Source: JACKJK01 sp046159835
Lineage (GTDB): Bacteria > Pseudomonadota > Alphaproteobacteria > Rhizobiales > Tepidamorphaceae
NCBI RefSeq assembly: GCF_046159835.1
Contig: NZ_JBJXCY010000001.1
Coordinates: 1,550,001 to 1,614,000, forward strand
Length of the DNA stretch: 64,000 bases
Direction of reading: 5' to 3'
Numbering within the stretch: the stretch's first letter is position 1; each line of letters starts with the position of its first letter. Below, in pieces: positions 43,559 to 51,806 of the stretch. The translations under genes and the position numbers were made by a program. Under the pieces are notes generated by a model, which saw only the letters and a program-made list of their open reading frames with translations, searched no databases and had not been told where the DNA came from.

Positions 43559-44782
43559 TCAAAAGAACGCCTGGATGCCGGTCTGCGCGCGCCCGAGGAT
43601 CAGTGCGTGGATGTCGTGCGTGCCCTCGTAGGTGTTCACCGTCTCCAGGTTCACCATGTGGCGCATCACGTGATACTCGTCGCTGATGCCGTTTCCGCCG
43701 TGCATGTCGCGGGCGACACGGGCGATATCCAGCGCCTTGCCGCAATTGTTGCGCTTGATGAGCGAGATCGCTTCCGGCGCAAGTTCGCCGGCATCGAACA
43801 GCCGGCCCGCCTGAAGCGCTGCATGCAGGCCGAGCGTGATCTCCGTCTGCATGTCGGCAAGCTTCTTTTGGACGAGCTGGTTGGAGGCCAGCGGCTTGCC
43901 GAACTGCTTGCGCTCCAGCGTGTAGTCACGTGCTGCCTGCCAGCAGAATTCCGCCGCACCCATCGCGCCGAACGCGATGCCGTAGCGCGCCCGGTTGAGG
44001 CAGCCGAACGGACCAGCCAGCCCGGTCGCGTTGGACAGCAGGTTTTCCGCCGGCACGAAGACGTCTTCCATGACGATTTCGCCCGTCAGCGACGCGCCGA
44101 GGCTGAGCTTGCCCTCGATCTTCGGGGCGCTCAGGCCCTTCATGCCCTTTTCGAGAATGAAGCCGCGGATGACGCCATCCTCGGTCTTGCCCCACACGAC
44201 CATCACGTCGGCTTCCGGGGAATTGGTGATCCAACTCTTCGCGCCGTTGAGCAGGAAGCCGCCGTCGACGCTGCGCGCGCGGGTCGCCATGTTGCCGGGG
44301 TCGGAGCCAAAATCAGGCTCGGTCAGGCCAAAGCAGCCGATCCACTCGCCGGAGGCGAGCTTGGGCAGGTACTTCATCCGCTGCTCTTCGTTGCCGTAGG
44401 CATATATCGGATGCATCACCAGCGAGCTTTGCACGCTCATCATCGAGCGGTAGGCGGAATCCACCCACTCGGTCTCGCGTGCCACCAGCCCGTAGGCGAC
44501 GTAGGTGCTTCCCGCGCAACCGTATTTTTCCGGAATCGTGAGCCCGAGAAAGCCGAGTTCGCCGAACTCGTTGATGACGTCGCGGTCAAATCGCTGCTCG
44601 CGGTTGGCGGTCAGGATGCGCGGCATCAGCTTCTCGCGCGAATAGGTGCGCGCGGTGTCGCGGATCATCCGCTCCTCTTCGCTCAGCAGCTTGTCGAGCG
44701 CGAGCGGGTCCTGCCAGTCGAACGCGCCGTACTTGTTCTGCGGGACGGTCTCGACCTTCTTCGGAAGAACGGCCTGGTTCAT
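43559..44782 (-). CDS. gcdH: Acyl-CoA dehydrogenase, glutaryl-CoA dehydrogenase type
   Basis: 407 residues. The sequence follows glutaryl-CoA dehydrogenase closely: FGLTEPDFGSDPGNM, YGIAFGAMGAAEFCWQAA, MHGGNGISDEYHVMRH and the catalytic Glu in NTYEGTHDIHALILGR, with TGIQAF at the C-terminus. It would oxidise and decarboxylate glutaryl-CoA to crotonyl-CoA. The start overlaps the TPR gene stop by four bases. A neighbouring glutaryl-CoA-like product is a clue for what the island breaks down. Confidence 0.88.
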   Translation of the reverse strand: MNQAVLPKKVETVPQNKYGAFDWQDPLALDKLLSEEERMIRDTARTYSREKLMPRILTANREQRFDRDVINEFGELGFLGLTIPEKYGCAGSTYVAYGLVARETEWVDSAYRSMMSVQSSLVMHPIYAYGNEEQRMKYLPKLASGEWIGCFGLTEPDFGSDPGNMATRARSVDGGFLLNGAKSWITNSPEADVMVVWGKTEDGVIRGFILEKGMKGLSAPKIEGKLSLGASLTGEIVMEDVFVPAENLLSNATGLAGPFGCLNRARYGIAFGAMGAAEFCWQAARDYTLERKQFGKPLASNQLVQKKLADMQTEITLGLHAALQAGRLFDAGELAPEAISLIKRNNCGKALDIARVARDMHGGNGISDEYHVMRHMVNLETVNTYEGTHDIHALILGRAQTGIQAFF

Positions 44783-46194
44783 TGGATGGCTTCCTTTGTG
44801 CGGGCGTGGGACGCGCCTGTCTCCAGTTCGCTGGCGCGCGAACGGGCCTGCGCGGCGCGGTCGGTTTCACCGAGGTCGGCCAGCACGCTTGCGTAGTCCG
44901 ACCAGTTGCGACGGGCGCCGGGGAAACGGGCGACCCGCTCCGACAGCAGGCTGCGGGCCATGCCGAGGCGCTTGGCACGCACAGCGGAGTCGATCAGGAT
45001 CTGGGTGAACAGGTCGCGCTGGGCGAGGCTGCCGCCAATGGGCGCCATCTCGTTGCGCAGCGGCCAAAGAATGTCGCAGGCCTTGCCGTACTCACCCGCC
45101 TCGTAGGCAATCATCGCCTCGCAGAGCGGGATGAGGATCTTTTCGGTCGTATCGGCGGTCCAGCCTTCGCCGCTGCGCGCGAACGTGAACAGCGAGTCGA
45201 TCTGCTCGCGCGCCACGTCGAACTTGCCCCTGGCGGCCAGCGACAAGCAGAAATGCGCATCGCGGAACGGCAGGATGTGGTCGTTGATGCGCGTCTCGGA
45301 ATGGGCGGCCAGGGCATCCCAGCGATCACCCACATTGACGCCCGCTATCTCCAGCCGCTTCAGCAACGCAGCCTGGTTGGAGACATCGACATACTTGTCG
45401 GAGTTCACCGAGGCCATTTCCTCGTCGAGGATGCGCAGCGCGTCGTCGTATTTCTCCTGCGCCAGCGCGAACAGCCCGTTGTGCCACCACACGTGAGCCT
45501 TGAAGAAATTCTTGTCGGCCCAATGCTCGGCCGGGTAGTCCAGCCATTTCGAGCCTTCCGCGTAGCGCCCCTGCATCTCCAGCACGTGGGCGACGGAATG
45601 GATGGCCCAAAGATCGCCGGGGTTGCGCTCGGTCGCCTCGCGGCCCCAGCGCTCGGCGTTCTCGTAGTCGCCGCATTCCTCCAGCGCGTAGGCGTACATG
45701 CCCTGCACGTTGGAATAACCGGGCGTCGTCTCGTCCCACTCGCCCAGCACGCCTTCCACCACGGAGCGCAGTACGTGGCTGCGCCCGGTGTAGAAGGCCA
45801 TCGTGTGGTGCAGCTTGAGGGCCATCAGGTCGCGCGGCCATTCGGCAAGGATCGCCTCCCACGCCAGACAGGCCGATATCAGGTCGCCGTTGACCCAGGC
45901 CTGCAAGGCATCGGCATGCAGCTGCTCGCGCCGGGTCATGCTGTCACGCGCCGCGGCGAGTTGGTCGAGGGTTGCCTGGATCTTCGGGAAGACCGCGCGG
46001 TTTTCCAGCATCATCAGCAGGTAGCCGCGATAGCACTGGGCCAGCGCGAAGTTGGAATCCGCTTCCAGCGCGGCCTTGACGCGCGCGCCGGCCGTCTGGC
46101 CGTAATCGAGGTAGTCCGCCACGCCCAAATCGAGGTTGCGCACGGCCTCCTCGCTCTCGGTACCGACCTCAAGTCCACGAATGTCGCGTTGCAT
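44779..46194 (-). CDS. Tetratricopeptide-repeat protein of the TTC38 type
   Basis: 471 residues, helical repeat protein. Repeats appear as SNFALAQCYRGYLLMML, YALEECGDYENAERWGREA and VAHVLEMQGRYAEGSKWL. The pattern and length match the TTC38-like family, found near catabolic genes in bacteria and of unknown biochemical role. It shares four bases with gcdH and starts 36 bases after the hydroxylase large subunit, so it is made together with both. It could be an adaptor or an enzyme-complex scaffold. Confidence 0.83.
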   Translation of the reverse strand: MQRDIRGLEVGTESEEAVRNLDLGVADYLDYGQTAGARVKAALEADSNFALAQCYRGYLLMMLENRAVFPKIQATLDQLAAARDSMTRREQLHADALQAWVNGDLISACLAWEAILAEWPRDLMALKLHHTMAFYTGRSHVLRSVVEGVLGEWDETTPGYSNVQGMYAYALEECGDYENAERWGREATERNPGDLWAIHSVAHVLEMQGRYAEGSKWLDYPAEHWADKNFFKAHVWWHNGLFALAQEKYDDALRILDEEMASVNSDKYVDVSNQAALLKRLEIAGVNVGDRWDALAAHSETRINDHILPFRDAHFCLSLAARGKFDVAREQIDSLFTFARSGEGWTADTTEKILIPLCEAMIAYEAGEYGKACDILWPLRNEMAPIGGSLAQRDLFTQILIDSAVRAKRLGMARSLLSERVARFPGARRNWSDYASVLADLGETDRAAQARSRASELETGASHARTKEAIQ

Positions 46195-46230
46195 GGTCCC
46201 GCTCCTTTTCGCCTTGCGGCGTGTTGGTGC

Positions 46231-48597
46231 TCAGCCCCTGTCGAAGTCGTGCCCGAGCCCGCGCATCACGCGCTCGGGCGTCGCCGGGAAGGAATGGATA
46301 TCTCCGCCACGCTGGGACAGTGCATCCGCCACGGCGCAGGCGATGCCGCTGAGAGCACCGATGATCGAACCCTCGCCGCAGCCCTTGAACCCGCCGAGCG
46401 CAGCCGACGGGGTATTCGCGTGGTGCAATTCGATCTTCGGTATTTCCAGCGCGGAGGGCACAAGGTAGTCGGCAAGCGTCACGGTCTGCGGCTGGCCCTG
46501 CTCGTCATAGATGAGCTCCTCCAGCAGCGCCTCGCCAACCCCCTGCGCGATCCCGCCGATGATCTGGCCTTCGACGACAGCCGGGTTGATCATCCGGCCA
46601 ACGTCTTCCGCCGCAACGTATTTGACGATCTCGATATGTCCCGTTTCCGGGTCGACATCGACAACCACCACGTGCGCGCCTGCGGCAAAGCTGCCGAATT
46701 TCGGGTCGTAGAAGGCGGTGACCTCGAAACCCTGGTTCAGCTCGGACGGAATGTTCTTGGCGGAGAAGAAACTGCGCTCCGACATCTCCTTCAGCGAGAT
46801 GGACTTTTCGCCATCCACGGTCTGGATCATCGAGTTGACGATGCCGAGGTCTTCTTCCGGCTCGTCCAGCATGAACGCGCCGAGCGCCAGCAGGCGCTTG
46901 CGAAGCTGGCTCGCGGCCTGAATGACCGCCCCCGACCCGAAGACCGCCGTGCGTGATGCGAACGTGCCGAAGCCGTAGGGCGCCATGCCAGTGTCGTGGG
47001 TCTGGCAGGCAATGTCTTCCAGCCGGATGCCGAGTTCGTCGGCTGCGACCTGACGCATGGCAGTGGCGATGCGCTGGCCCTGCGAGGGAAGCGCTGCAGC
47101 AATCGTCAGCCCGCCGGAGGTCTCCAGCCGCAGCGTCACGGCATCCCGACCCGGCTGCAACAGCGTGCCGGGGCCGACAGCGGTGCTGGTGCCAAGGCCC
47201 GTCAGTTCCGCAAAGCAGGCGACGCCGATGCCGCGCAGCTTTCCGTTCGCGCTCGCCTTCGCCTGGTCGGCGCGCAACTGTTCGTAACCGGATTTCTGCA
47301 AGGCCAACTGAAGGCATGGCAGGTAGCCGACATGGTCATGCACGAGGTTGTTGGAGTTGCGATACGGCATGTCCGTATCGGCGATCATGTTGCGGCGCCG
47401 GATCTCCGCGTAGTCGAGGTCCAGCTTGCGGGCCGCCTCGTCCAGCAGCAGTTCGAGCGAGGCGGACGCCGACGGGCGGCCGACGGCACGGTACGGACCA
47501 ACCGGCGTCTTGTTGGTGGCGATACCACGCGTGTTGTACTGCAGCGCCGGCACCTTGTAGGGGCCAGGCATCAGGCCGCCGGTCTGCAACGGCTCCATGC
47601 CGGCGGACCATAGATAGGTGGAATAGGCGCCGACATCGACCCAGATTTCCGAGCGCAGCGCGAGAATATGGCCGTCCTTGTCGAAGGCGGCCTCGACCTC
47701 GATTTCCTGCTCGCGGGCGTGCGTCGAGGCGACCATGTTCTCCAGCCGGTCCTCGACCCACTTGATGGGGCGGCGCAGTTTGCGCGCGATGAACGCGCAG
47801 ACGAATTCTTCCGGGTAGATCGAAGCTTTCTGGCCGAACCCACCGCCGGTCGACGGCGCGATGACGCGAATGTCGGTTTCCGGCATTTCCAGGTGCTTGG
47901 CGAGGAAGTGGCGCACCACGTAGGGCAACTGATGGCTCATCCACACGGAGAGCTGGAACCCGCCCTCGCGCCATGCGGCCACGCAGCCGCGGCCTTCCAG
48001 GCAGAGCGCCTGCTTGCGCGCAACCTTGAACTTGCGCTTCACGGCGAGATGGGCGGCTTCGAAGGCTTCATCGACTTCGCCGCGCTTGAATTCGCGCTTG
48101 ATGAGATGGTTGTTGGCACATGTCTCGTGCACCAGTACAGCACCGTCCTTCTCGCCCTCGCGGGCGTTGACGATCGCTGGCAGCGGCTCGTAGTCCACCT
48201 CGATCTTCTCGATGGCGTCCTCGGCGGTTGCCCGGTCCTCGGCGACGACGACGCAGATCGCCTCGCCGACATAGCGAACCTTGTCCAGCGCCAGCCAGTT
48301 CTGAACGGACTCGCCGCCGGAAAACCGGTTCGGCATGGAGCGGAACGGCTCGACCTTTCCCTCCAGGTCGGCGCCGGTCAGGATCGTGATGACGCCGGGA
48401 TGCTCCTTCGCCGCGCTGATGTCGATACCGCGCAAGTTGGCATGTGCGTGCTGGCTGCGCAGGAAAGCGACGTGATACATGCCGGGCAACGAGATATCGT
48501 TCAGGAAGCGCGCTTCGCCGTCCAGCAGCGGGCGGGCCTCGTCGGGCAGAACCGAGGTTCCGACCGACTTCTCGTTGGAAAGACGCAAGCCGCTCAT
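46231..48597 (-). CDS. Molybdenum hydroxylase large subunit (xanthine dehydrogenase/CoxL family, operon 2)
   Basis: 788 residues, normal length. The substrate loop is GPYRAVGRP (Arg370), the form II-like type, and the catalytic Glu is Glu742 in GCGEGS. The N-terminal part PDEARPLLDGEARFLNDI precedes the domain. It has no CoxG fusion. Substrate is likely an N-heteroaromatic or related ring. The start at 48597 overlaps the Fe-S subunit end by four bases. Compared with copy 1 the active-site loop differs, so the two enzymes likely act on different intermediates. Confidence 0.9.
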   Translation of the reverse strand: MSGLRLSNEKSVGTSVLPDEARPLLDGEARFLNDISLPGMYHVAFLRSQHAHANLRGIDISAAKEHPGVITILTGADLEGKVEPFRSMPNRFSGGESVQNWLALDKVRYVGEAICVVVAEDRATAEDAIEKIEVDYEPLPAIVNAREGEKDGAVLVHETCANNHLIKREFKRGEVDEAFEAAHLAVKRKFKVARKQALCLEGRGCVAAWREGGFQLSVWMSHQLPYVVRHFLAKHLEMPETDIRVIAPSTGGGFGQKASIYPEEFVCAFIARKLRRPIKWVEDRLENMVASTHAREQEIEVEAAFDKDGHILALRSEIWVDVGAYSTYLWSAGMEPLQTGGLMPGPYKVPALQYNTRGIATNKTPVGPYRAVGRPSASASLELLLDEAARKLDLDYAEIRRRNMIADTDMPYRNSNNLVHDHVGYLPCLQLALQKSGYEQLRADQAKASANGKLRGIGVACFAELTGLGTSTAVGPGTLLQPGRDAVTLRLETSGGLTIAAALPSQGQRIATAMRQVAADELGIRLEDIACQTHDTGMAPYGFGTFASRTAVFGSGAVIQAASQLRKRLLALGAFMLDEPEEDLGIVNSMIQTVDGEKSISLKEMSERSFFSAKNIPSELNQGFEVTAFYDPKFGSFAAGAHVVVVDVDPETGHIEIVKYVAAEDVGRMINPAVVEGQIIGGIAQGVGEALLEELIYDEQGQPQTVTLADYLVPSALEIPKIELHHANTPSAALGGFKGCGEGSIIGALSGIACAVADALSQRGGDIHSFPATPERVMRGLGHDFDRG

Positions 48598-49091
48598 GCT
48601 TCCACCTGCCCTTCGGCGCGCGCGGCGGCGGCTGCGGCCTTCACCGCTTCGACAATCGCCTGGTAGCCGCTGCAACGGCAGATGTTGCCGGACATGTGTT
48701 CGCGGATCTCGGCCTCGGTCGGGTCCGGGTTGTCGCGCAGCAGTTCAATGGCAGAGGACAGCATCCCCGGCGTGCAATAGCCGCACTGCAGGGCGAAGTT
48801 CTCGAAGAACGCCGTCTGGATCGTGCTCCATTCGCCGTCTTCCTTGCGCAGGCCCTCGATGGTTGTGATGTCGCAGCCATCGGCCTGCACGGCCAGCATC
48901 AGGCACGAGCGCACGCTCGCCCCGTCGATCGTCACGGTGCAGGCACCGCACACCCCGTGTTCGCAGCCAAGGTGCGTGCCCGTCAGGTGAAGGCTTTCGC
49001 GCAAGAAGTCCGCGAGCGAGACGCGCACGGACACCGTCTTCTTGTGATTGCGGCCGTTGACCTTCAATTCGATTTCGCGTTCGCGAGACAT
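48594..49091 (-). CDS. Molybdenum hydroxylase 2Fe-2S small subunit (operon 2)
   Basis: 165 residues with both [2Fe-2S] sites, GCEHGVCGACTV with SC and QCGYCTPG with CRCSGY. The ATG at 49091 shares one base with the FAD-subunit stop; a GTG one codon earlier is possible. Middle gene of the FAD-FeS-large order, the reverse of operon 1. Confidence 0.94.
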   Translation of the reverse strand: MSREREIELKVNGRNHKKTVSVRVSLADFLRESLHLTGTHLGCEHGVCGACTVTIDGASVRSCLMLAVQADGCDITTIEGLRKEDGEWSTIQTAFFENFALQCGYCTPGMLSSAIELLRDNPDPTEAEIREHMSGNICRCSGYQAIVEAVKAAAAAARAEGQVEA

Positions 49092-49972
49092 CACTGCCCT
49101 CCCCCGGCGCGTTCATGTGCTTTGGCGAGTGCGCGGCGCGCAACGACGCCGGCCAGGTGCCGGCGATAACCGGTTGAGGAGTGCACGTCCTCGGACGCCT
49201 CCACGTTGGCGCTGACGGTCTCGGCGACTTCGGCGAACAGGTCCGCCGTGCCGTTGGTCAGGTCCTTGCCGGTCAGCAACTCCTCGGCCTCGACGGCGCG
49301 CACCGGCCCGTCGCCCATGCCGACGATGGTCACGCGCGCGCGCGCGCAGACCCCGTTGTTCACGGTCAGCATGGCGGCGGCACCGGCGATGGCGAAGTCA
49401 CCGAGACGGCGGGCGAATTCCACGAAGGCCGTCGACGTGCCTTCCGGCGGACGCTTGTAGCGCAGGCCGACGACCATCTCGCCGGATTCAAGATCCGTCG
49501 TCAGCATGCCGAGCGAGAACTCGTCTGCCGGAACTTCGCGCTCACCGTCCTTGCTGGCGATCAGCACCGTGCCGTCGTAGGTGGCGAGAATGCTCGGGTG
49601 CTCGGCGGCCGGATCATTGTGGGCGACCGAGCCGCACACCGTCCCGCGATTGCGGATGGCTGGATGGGCGACCTGCGTGGTCGCCTCGTGCAGCAGCGGC
49701 CAGCGCTGGCGGATGACGTCGCTCGACAGCAGGTCGGCATGGCGTACGAGCGCGCCGACCTTCAGCGTGTCGCCGTCTTCCTCGATGGCGTTCAGGCCGG
49801 GCAGCCGGTTGATGTCGACGAGAACCGCCGGATCGGCGATCCGCATGTTCAGCATCGGCATCAGGCTCTGCCCGCCCGCAAGGACGCGGCCGTCAAAGTC
49901 GGCGTCTTTCAGGATCGTCAGCGCTTCGTCGAGCGACGTGGGCGCGTGATAATCAAACCACGGTGCTTTCAA
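49091..49972 (-). CDS. Molybdenum hydroxylase FAD-binding medium subunit (operon 2)
   Basis: 293 residues, CoxM-like. FAD motifs are VLAGGQSLMPMLNMR and IRNRGTVCGSVAHNDPAAE. First gene of the minus-strand operon 49972-42077, which continues with the Fe-S and large subunits, TPR protein, GcdH-like enzyme, enoyl-CoA hydratase and PaaY-like protein. It is divergent from the lactonase-like gene. Confidence 0.93.
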   Translation of the reverse strand: MKAPWFDYHAPTSLDEALTILKDADFDGRVLAGGQSLMPMLNMRIADPAVLVDINRLPGLNAIEEDGDTLKVGALVRHADLLSSDVIRQRWPLLHEATTQVAHPAIRNRGTVCGSVAHNDPAAEHPSILATYDGTVLIASKDGEREVPADEFSLGMLTTDLESGEMVVGLRYKRPPEGTSTAFVEFARRLGDFAIAGAAAMLTVNNGVCARARVTIVGMGDGPVRAVEAEELLTGKDLTNGTADLFAEVAETVSANVEASEDVHSSTGYRRHLAGVVARRALAKAHERAGGGQ

Positions 49973-50201
49973 GGCTCGAGGTTTCCTCCGGGTCGGCGAG
50001 GCAGATGGCTTTGCCTCATATGTTAGTATTTACCTATTGATAGCGGCTGCAAATGTGGCGGTCAACACGGCACAAAGCCTTTGCTGCAGCGCACTATAGT
50101 GCATCGCGATCAACACGCTGGAGATGTTGACGATCCCCCCTTCACGACCATAACATAGTCAAGCTCTTACCTATCTACGAGCGGGAAGGACAGGCGACAG
50201 C
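49973..50201. promoter_or_regulatory. Divergent promoter region with perfect palindrome
   Basis: 229 bases between the hydroxylase-2 operon and the lactonase-like gene. A perfect 12-bp palindrome GCACTATAGTGC lies at 50091-50102. TAGGTAAATA on the minus strand (50036-50027) matches exactly a 10-base stretch upstream of hpaB2 (57021-57030), and TTACCTA recurs at 50167-50173. These are candidate operator and promoter elements. Confidence 0.45.
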
Positions 50202-50963
50202 GTGCAGATGCATTTCCTCGACGGCGGCCGGCTGCGCATGCGCAGAAAAATCTTCGTGCCGGGCGCGGAGAAGGACGAATCGATCGAGTTGCCTGTCATC
50301 TCGACACTGTTCCGGCATGGGCGCGGCAACGTGCTGTTCGACACGGGTTGCCACCCGAGCGTCAACACGGACGCGGAAGCGCGCTGGGGCGGAATGGCCA
50401 AGTTCATGACGCCCATCGCGCCGCCGAAGCAGGACGTGATCCACGCGCTGGACGAGGTCGGCCTCAAGCCCGAGGACATCGATATCGTCATCAACTCGCA
50501 CCTGCACCCCGATCATTGCGGCTGCAACGAGTTCTTCACGCGCGCGCAGTTCTTCTGCCATGCCGACGAGGTCGTCGCCGCCAATGCCGATGGCGCGCAG
50601 AAGATGGGCTACATGAAGGCGGAATGGGAGCATCCCATGCGCCTCGACACCATCCACGACAGCCTCGACGTGATGGGCGATGGCCGCCTCGTGACGGTGA
50701 ACTTGCCTGGCCACACACCCGGCCAAATCGGGCTTCACGCCGAGCTGGAGCGCGACGGCACCTTCTTCATCGTGTCGGACGCGGTCGCCCTGGAACGCAA
50801 CCTCGACAACGACGAAGCCCCCTTGAACGCGTGGAACGCCGACCGGCTGCTCGGCACCTACGAGACGATCCGCGCGAGGCGCGACAAGGGCGCGACGATC
50901 ATCTGCGGACATGACGATGAACAGTGGCAGCGCCTGCAAACCGGACAGCACGCCTACGCGTGA
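50202..50963 (+). CDS. N-acyl-homoserine-lactonase-family MBL-fold hydrolase
   Basis: 253 residues. The zinc motif is NSHLHPDHCG near residue 105, followed by LPGHTPGQIGLH, VSDAVALE and ICGHDDEQW. The family includes AHL lactonases (AttM/BlcC) and lactone-ring hydrolases of vitamin B6 degradation. In this locus a catabolic lactone is more likely than a quorum signal. I chose the GTG at 50202 because the protein then starts MQMHFLDGG, as relatives do; an ATG two codons later is possible. First gene of a four-gene plus-strand unit. Confidence 0.83.
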   Translation: MQMHFLDGGRLRMRRKIFVPGAEKDESIELPVISTLFRHGRGNVLFDTGCHPSVNTDAEARWGGMAKFMTPIAPPKQDVIHALDEVGLKPEDIDIVINSHLHPDHCGCNEFFTRAQFFCHADEVVAANADGAQKMGYMKAEWEHPMRLDTIHDSLDVMGDGRLVTVNLPGHTPGQIGLHAELERDGTFFIVSDAVALERNLDNDEAPLNAWNADRLLGTYETIRARRDKGATIICGHDDEQWQRLQTGQHAYA

Positions 50964-51016
50964 CCCGGCAGGCAGCTGAGGCCAGACCAACGACAACAAG
51001 AGGCGAGACAGACGAC

Positions 51017-51772
51017 ATGGAAACGGGACTTCAAGGCAAGGTGGCGCTGGTCACGGGTGGCGGGCGCGATGTGGGGGCTGAAGTCTGCCGCATGCTGGCG
51101 CGGGACGGCGCGAAGATCGCCGTCAACTACCACTCCTCCAGCGCGGAGGCCGAAGCCCTGGTCGACGAGATCAAGAAGGTCGGTGGCGAAGCAATCGCGA
51201 TCAAGGCCGACATTTCCGACTACGACGCGGTCGACGCGATGGTCGCCAAGGTCGTCGATACGTTTGGCAGCATCGATATCCTCGTGAACAACGCCGGCTA
51301 CGTGAAGTACCAGCGCTTCGTGGAATCGACGCCTGCGGACTGGAAGAAGCAGATCGACGTCTGCCTGTACGGCGCGCTGAACTGTTCCCATGCCGCGGCA
51401 AAGCGCATGGTCGATCAGAAGAACGGCCGCATCATCAACGTGGTCGGTGACAGCTCGCGTATCGGCGAGGCCAACATCTCGCTGGCCGCGACCGCGCGCG
51501 GCGGCACCATTGCGCTCGGCAAATCCATGGCCAGAGAGCTTGGGCGCTTCGACATCACCGTCAACACCGTGTCGCTCGGGCTTGTGCGCTCCGGCCACCA
51601 GGACCCGGAATTCCTGACCAAGAACATGGACCGGATCCTCAAGGCCTACCCGATGAAGCGCATCGGCGAGGCCGGCGACGTCGCTCCCATGATCACCTTC
51701 CTCGCGTCTGAGGGCGCGTCGTGGGTGACGGGCCAGGTCATCAGCGTCAACGGCGGCTTCAGCATGGTCTGA
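51017..51772 (+). CDS. Short-chain dehydrogenase/reductase-like protein lacking the catalytic Tyr/Lys
   Basis: 251 residues, SDR Rossmann fold with the cofactor motif VTGGGRDVGAEV, NNAGYVKYQRF and IINVVGDSSRIG. Where classical SDRs have YxxxK, aligning on the following helix puts Ala157 and Arg161, so the proton-transfer residues are missing. It may be non-redox, bind cofactor only, or use another chemistry. The fold and C-terminal SVNGGFSMV are intact. The ATG at 51017 is chosen over the far upstream start. Between the lactonase-like and CoA ligase genes. Confidence 0.85.
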   Translation: METGLQGKVALVTGGGRDVGAEVCRMLARDGAKIAVNYHSSSAEAEALVDEIKKVGGEAIAIKADISDYDAVDAMVAKVVDTFGSIDILVNNAGYVKYQRFVESTPADWKKQIDVCLYGALNCSHAAAKRMVDQKNGRIINVVGDSSRIGEANISLAATARGGTIALGKSMARELGRFDITVNTVSLGLVRSGHQDPEFLTKNMDRILKAYPMKRIGEAGDVAPMITFLASEGASWVTGQVISVNGGFSMV

Positions 51773-51806
51773 TGCCGCACGAACGGCGCAGGGAGGAATT
51801 GAAAAC

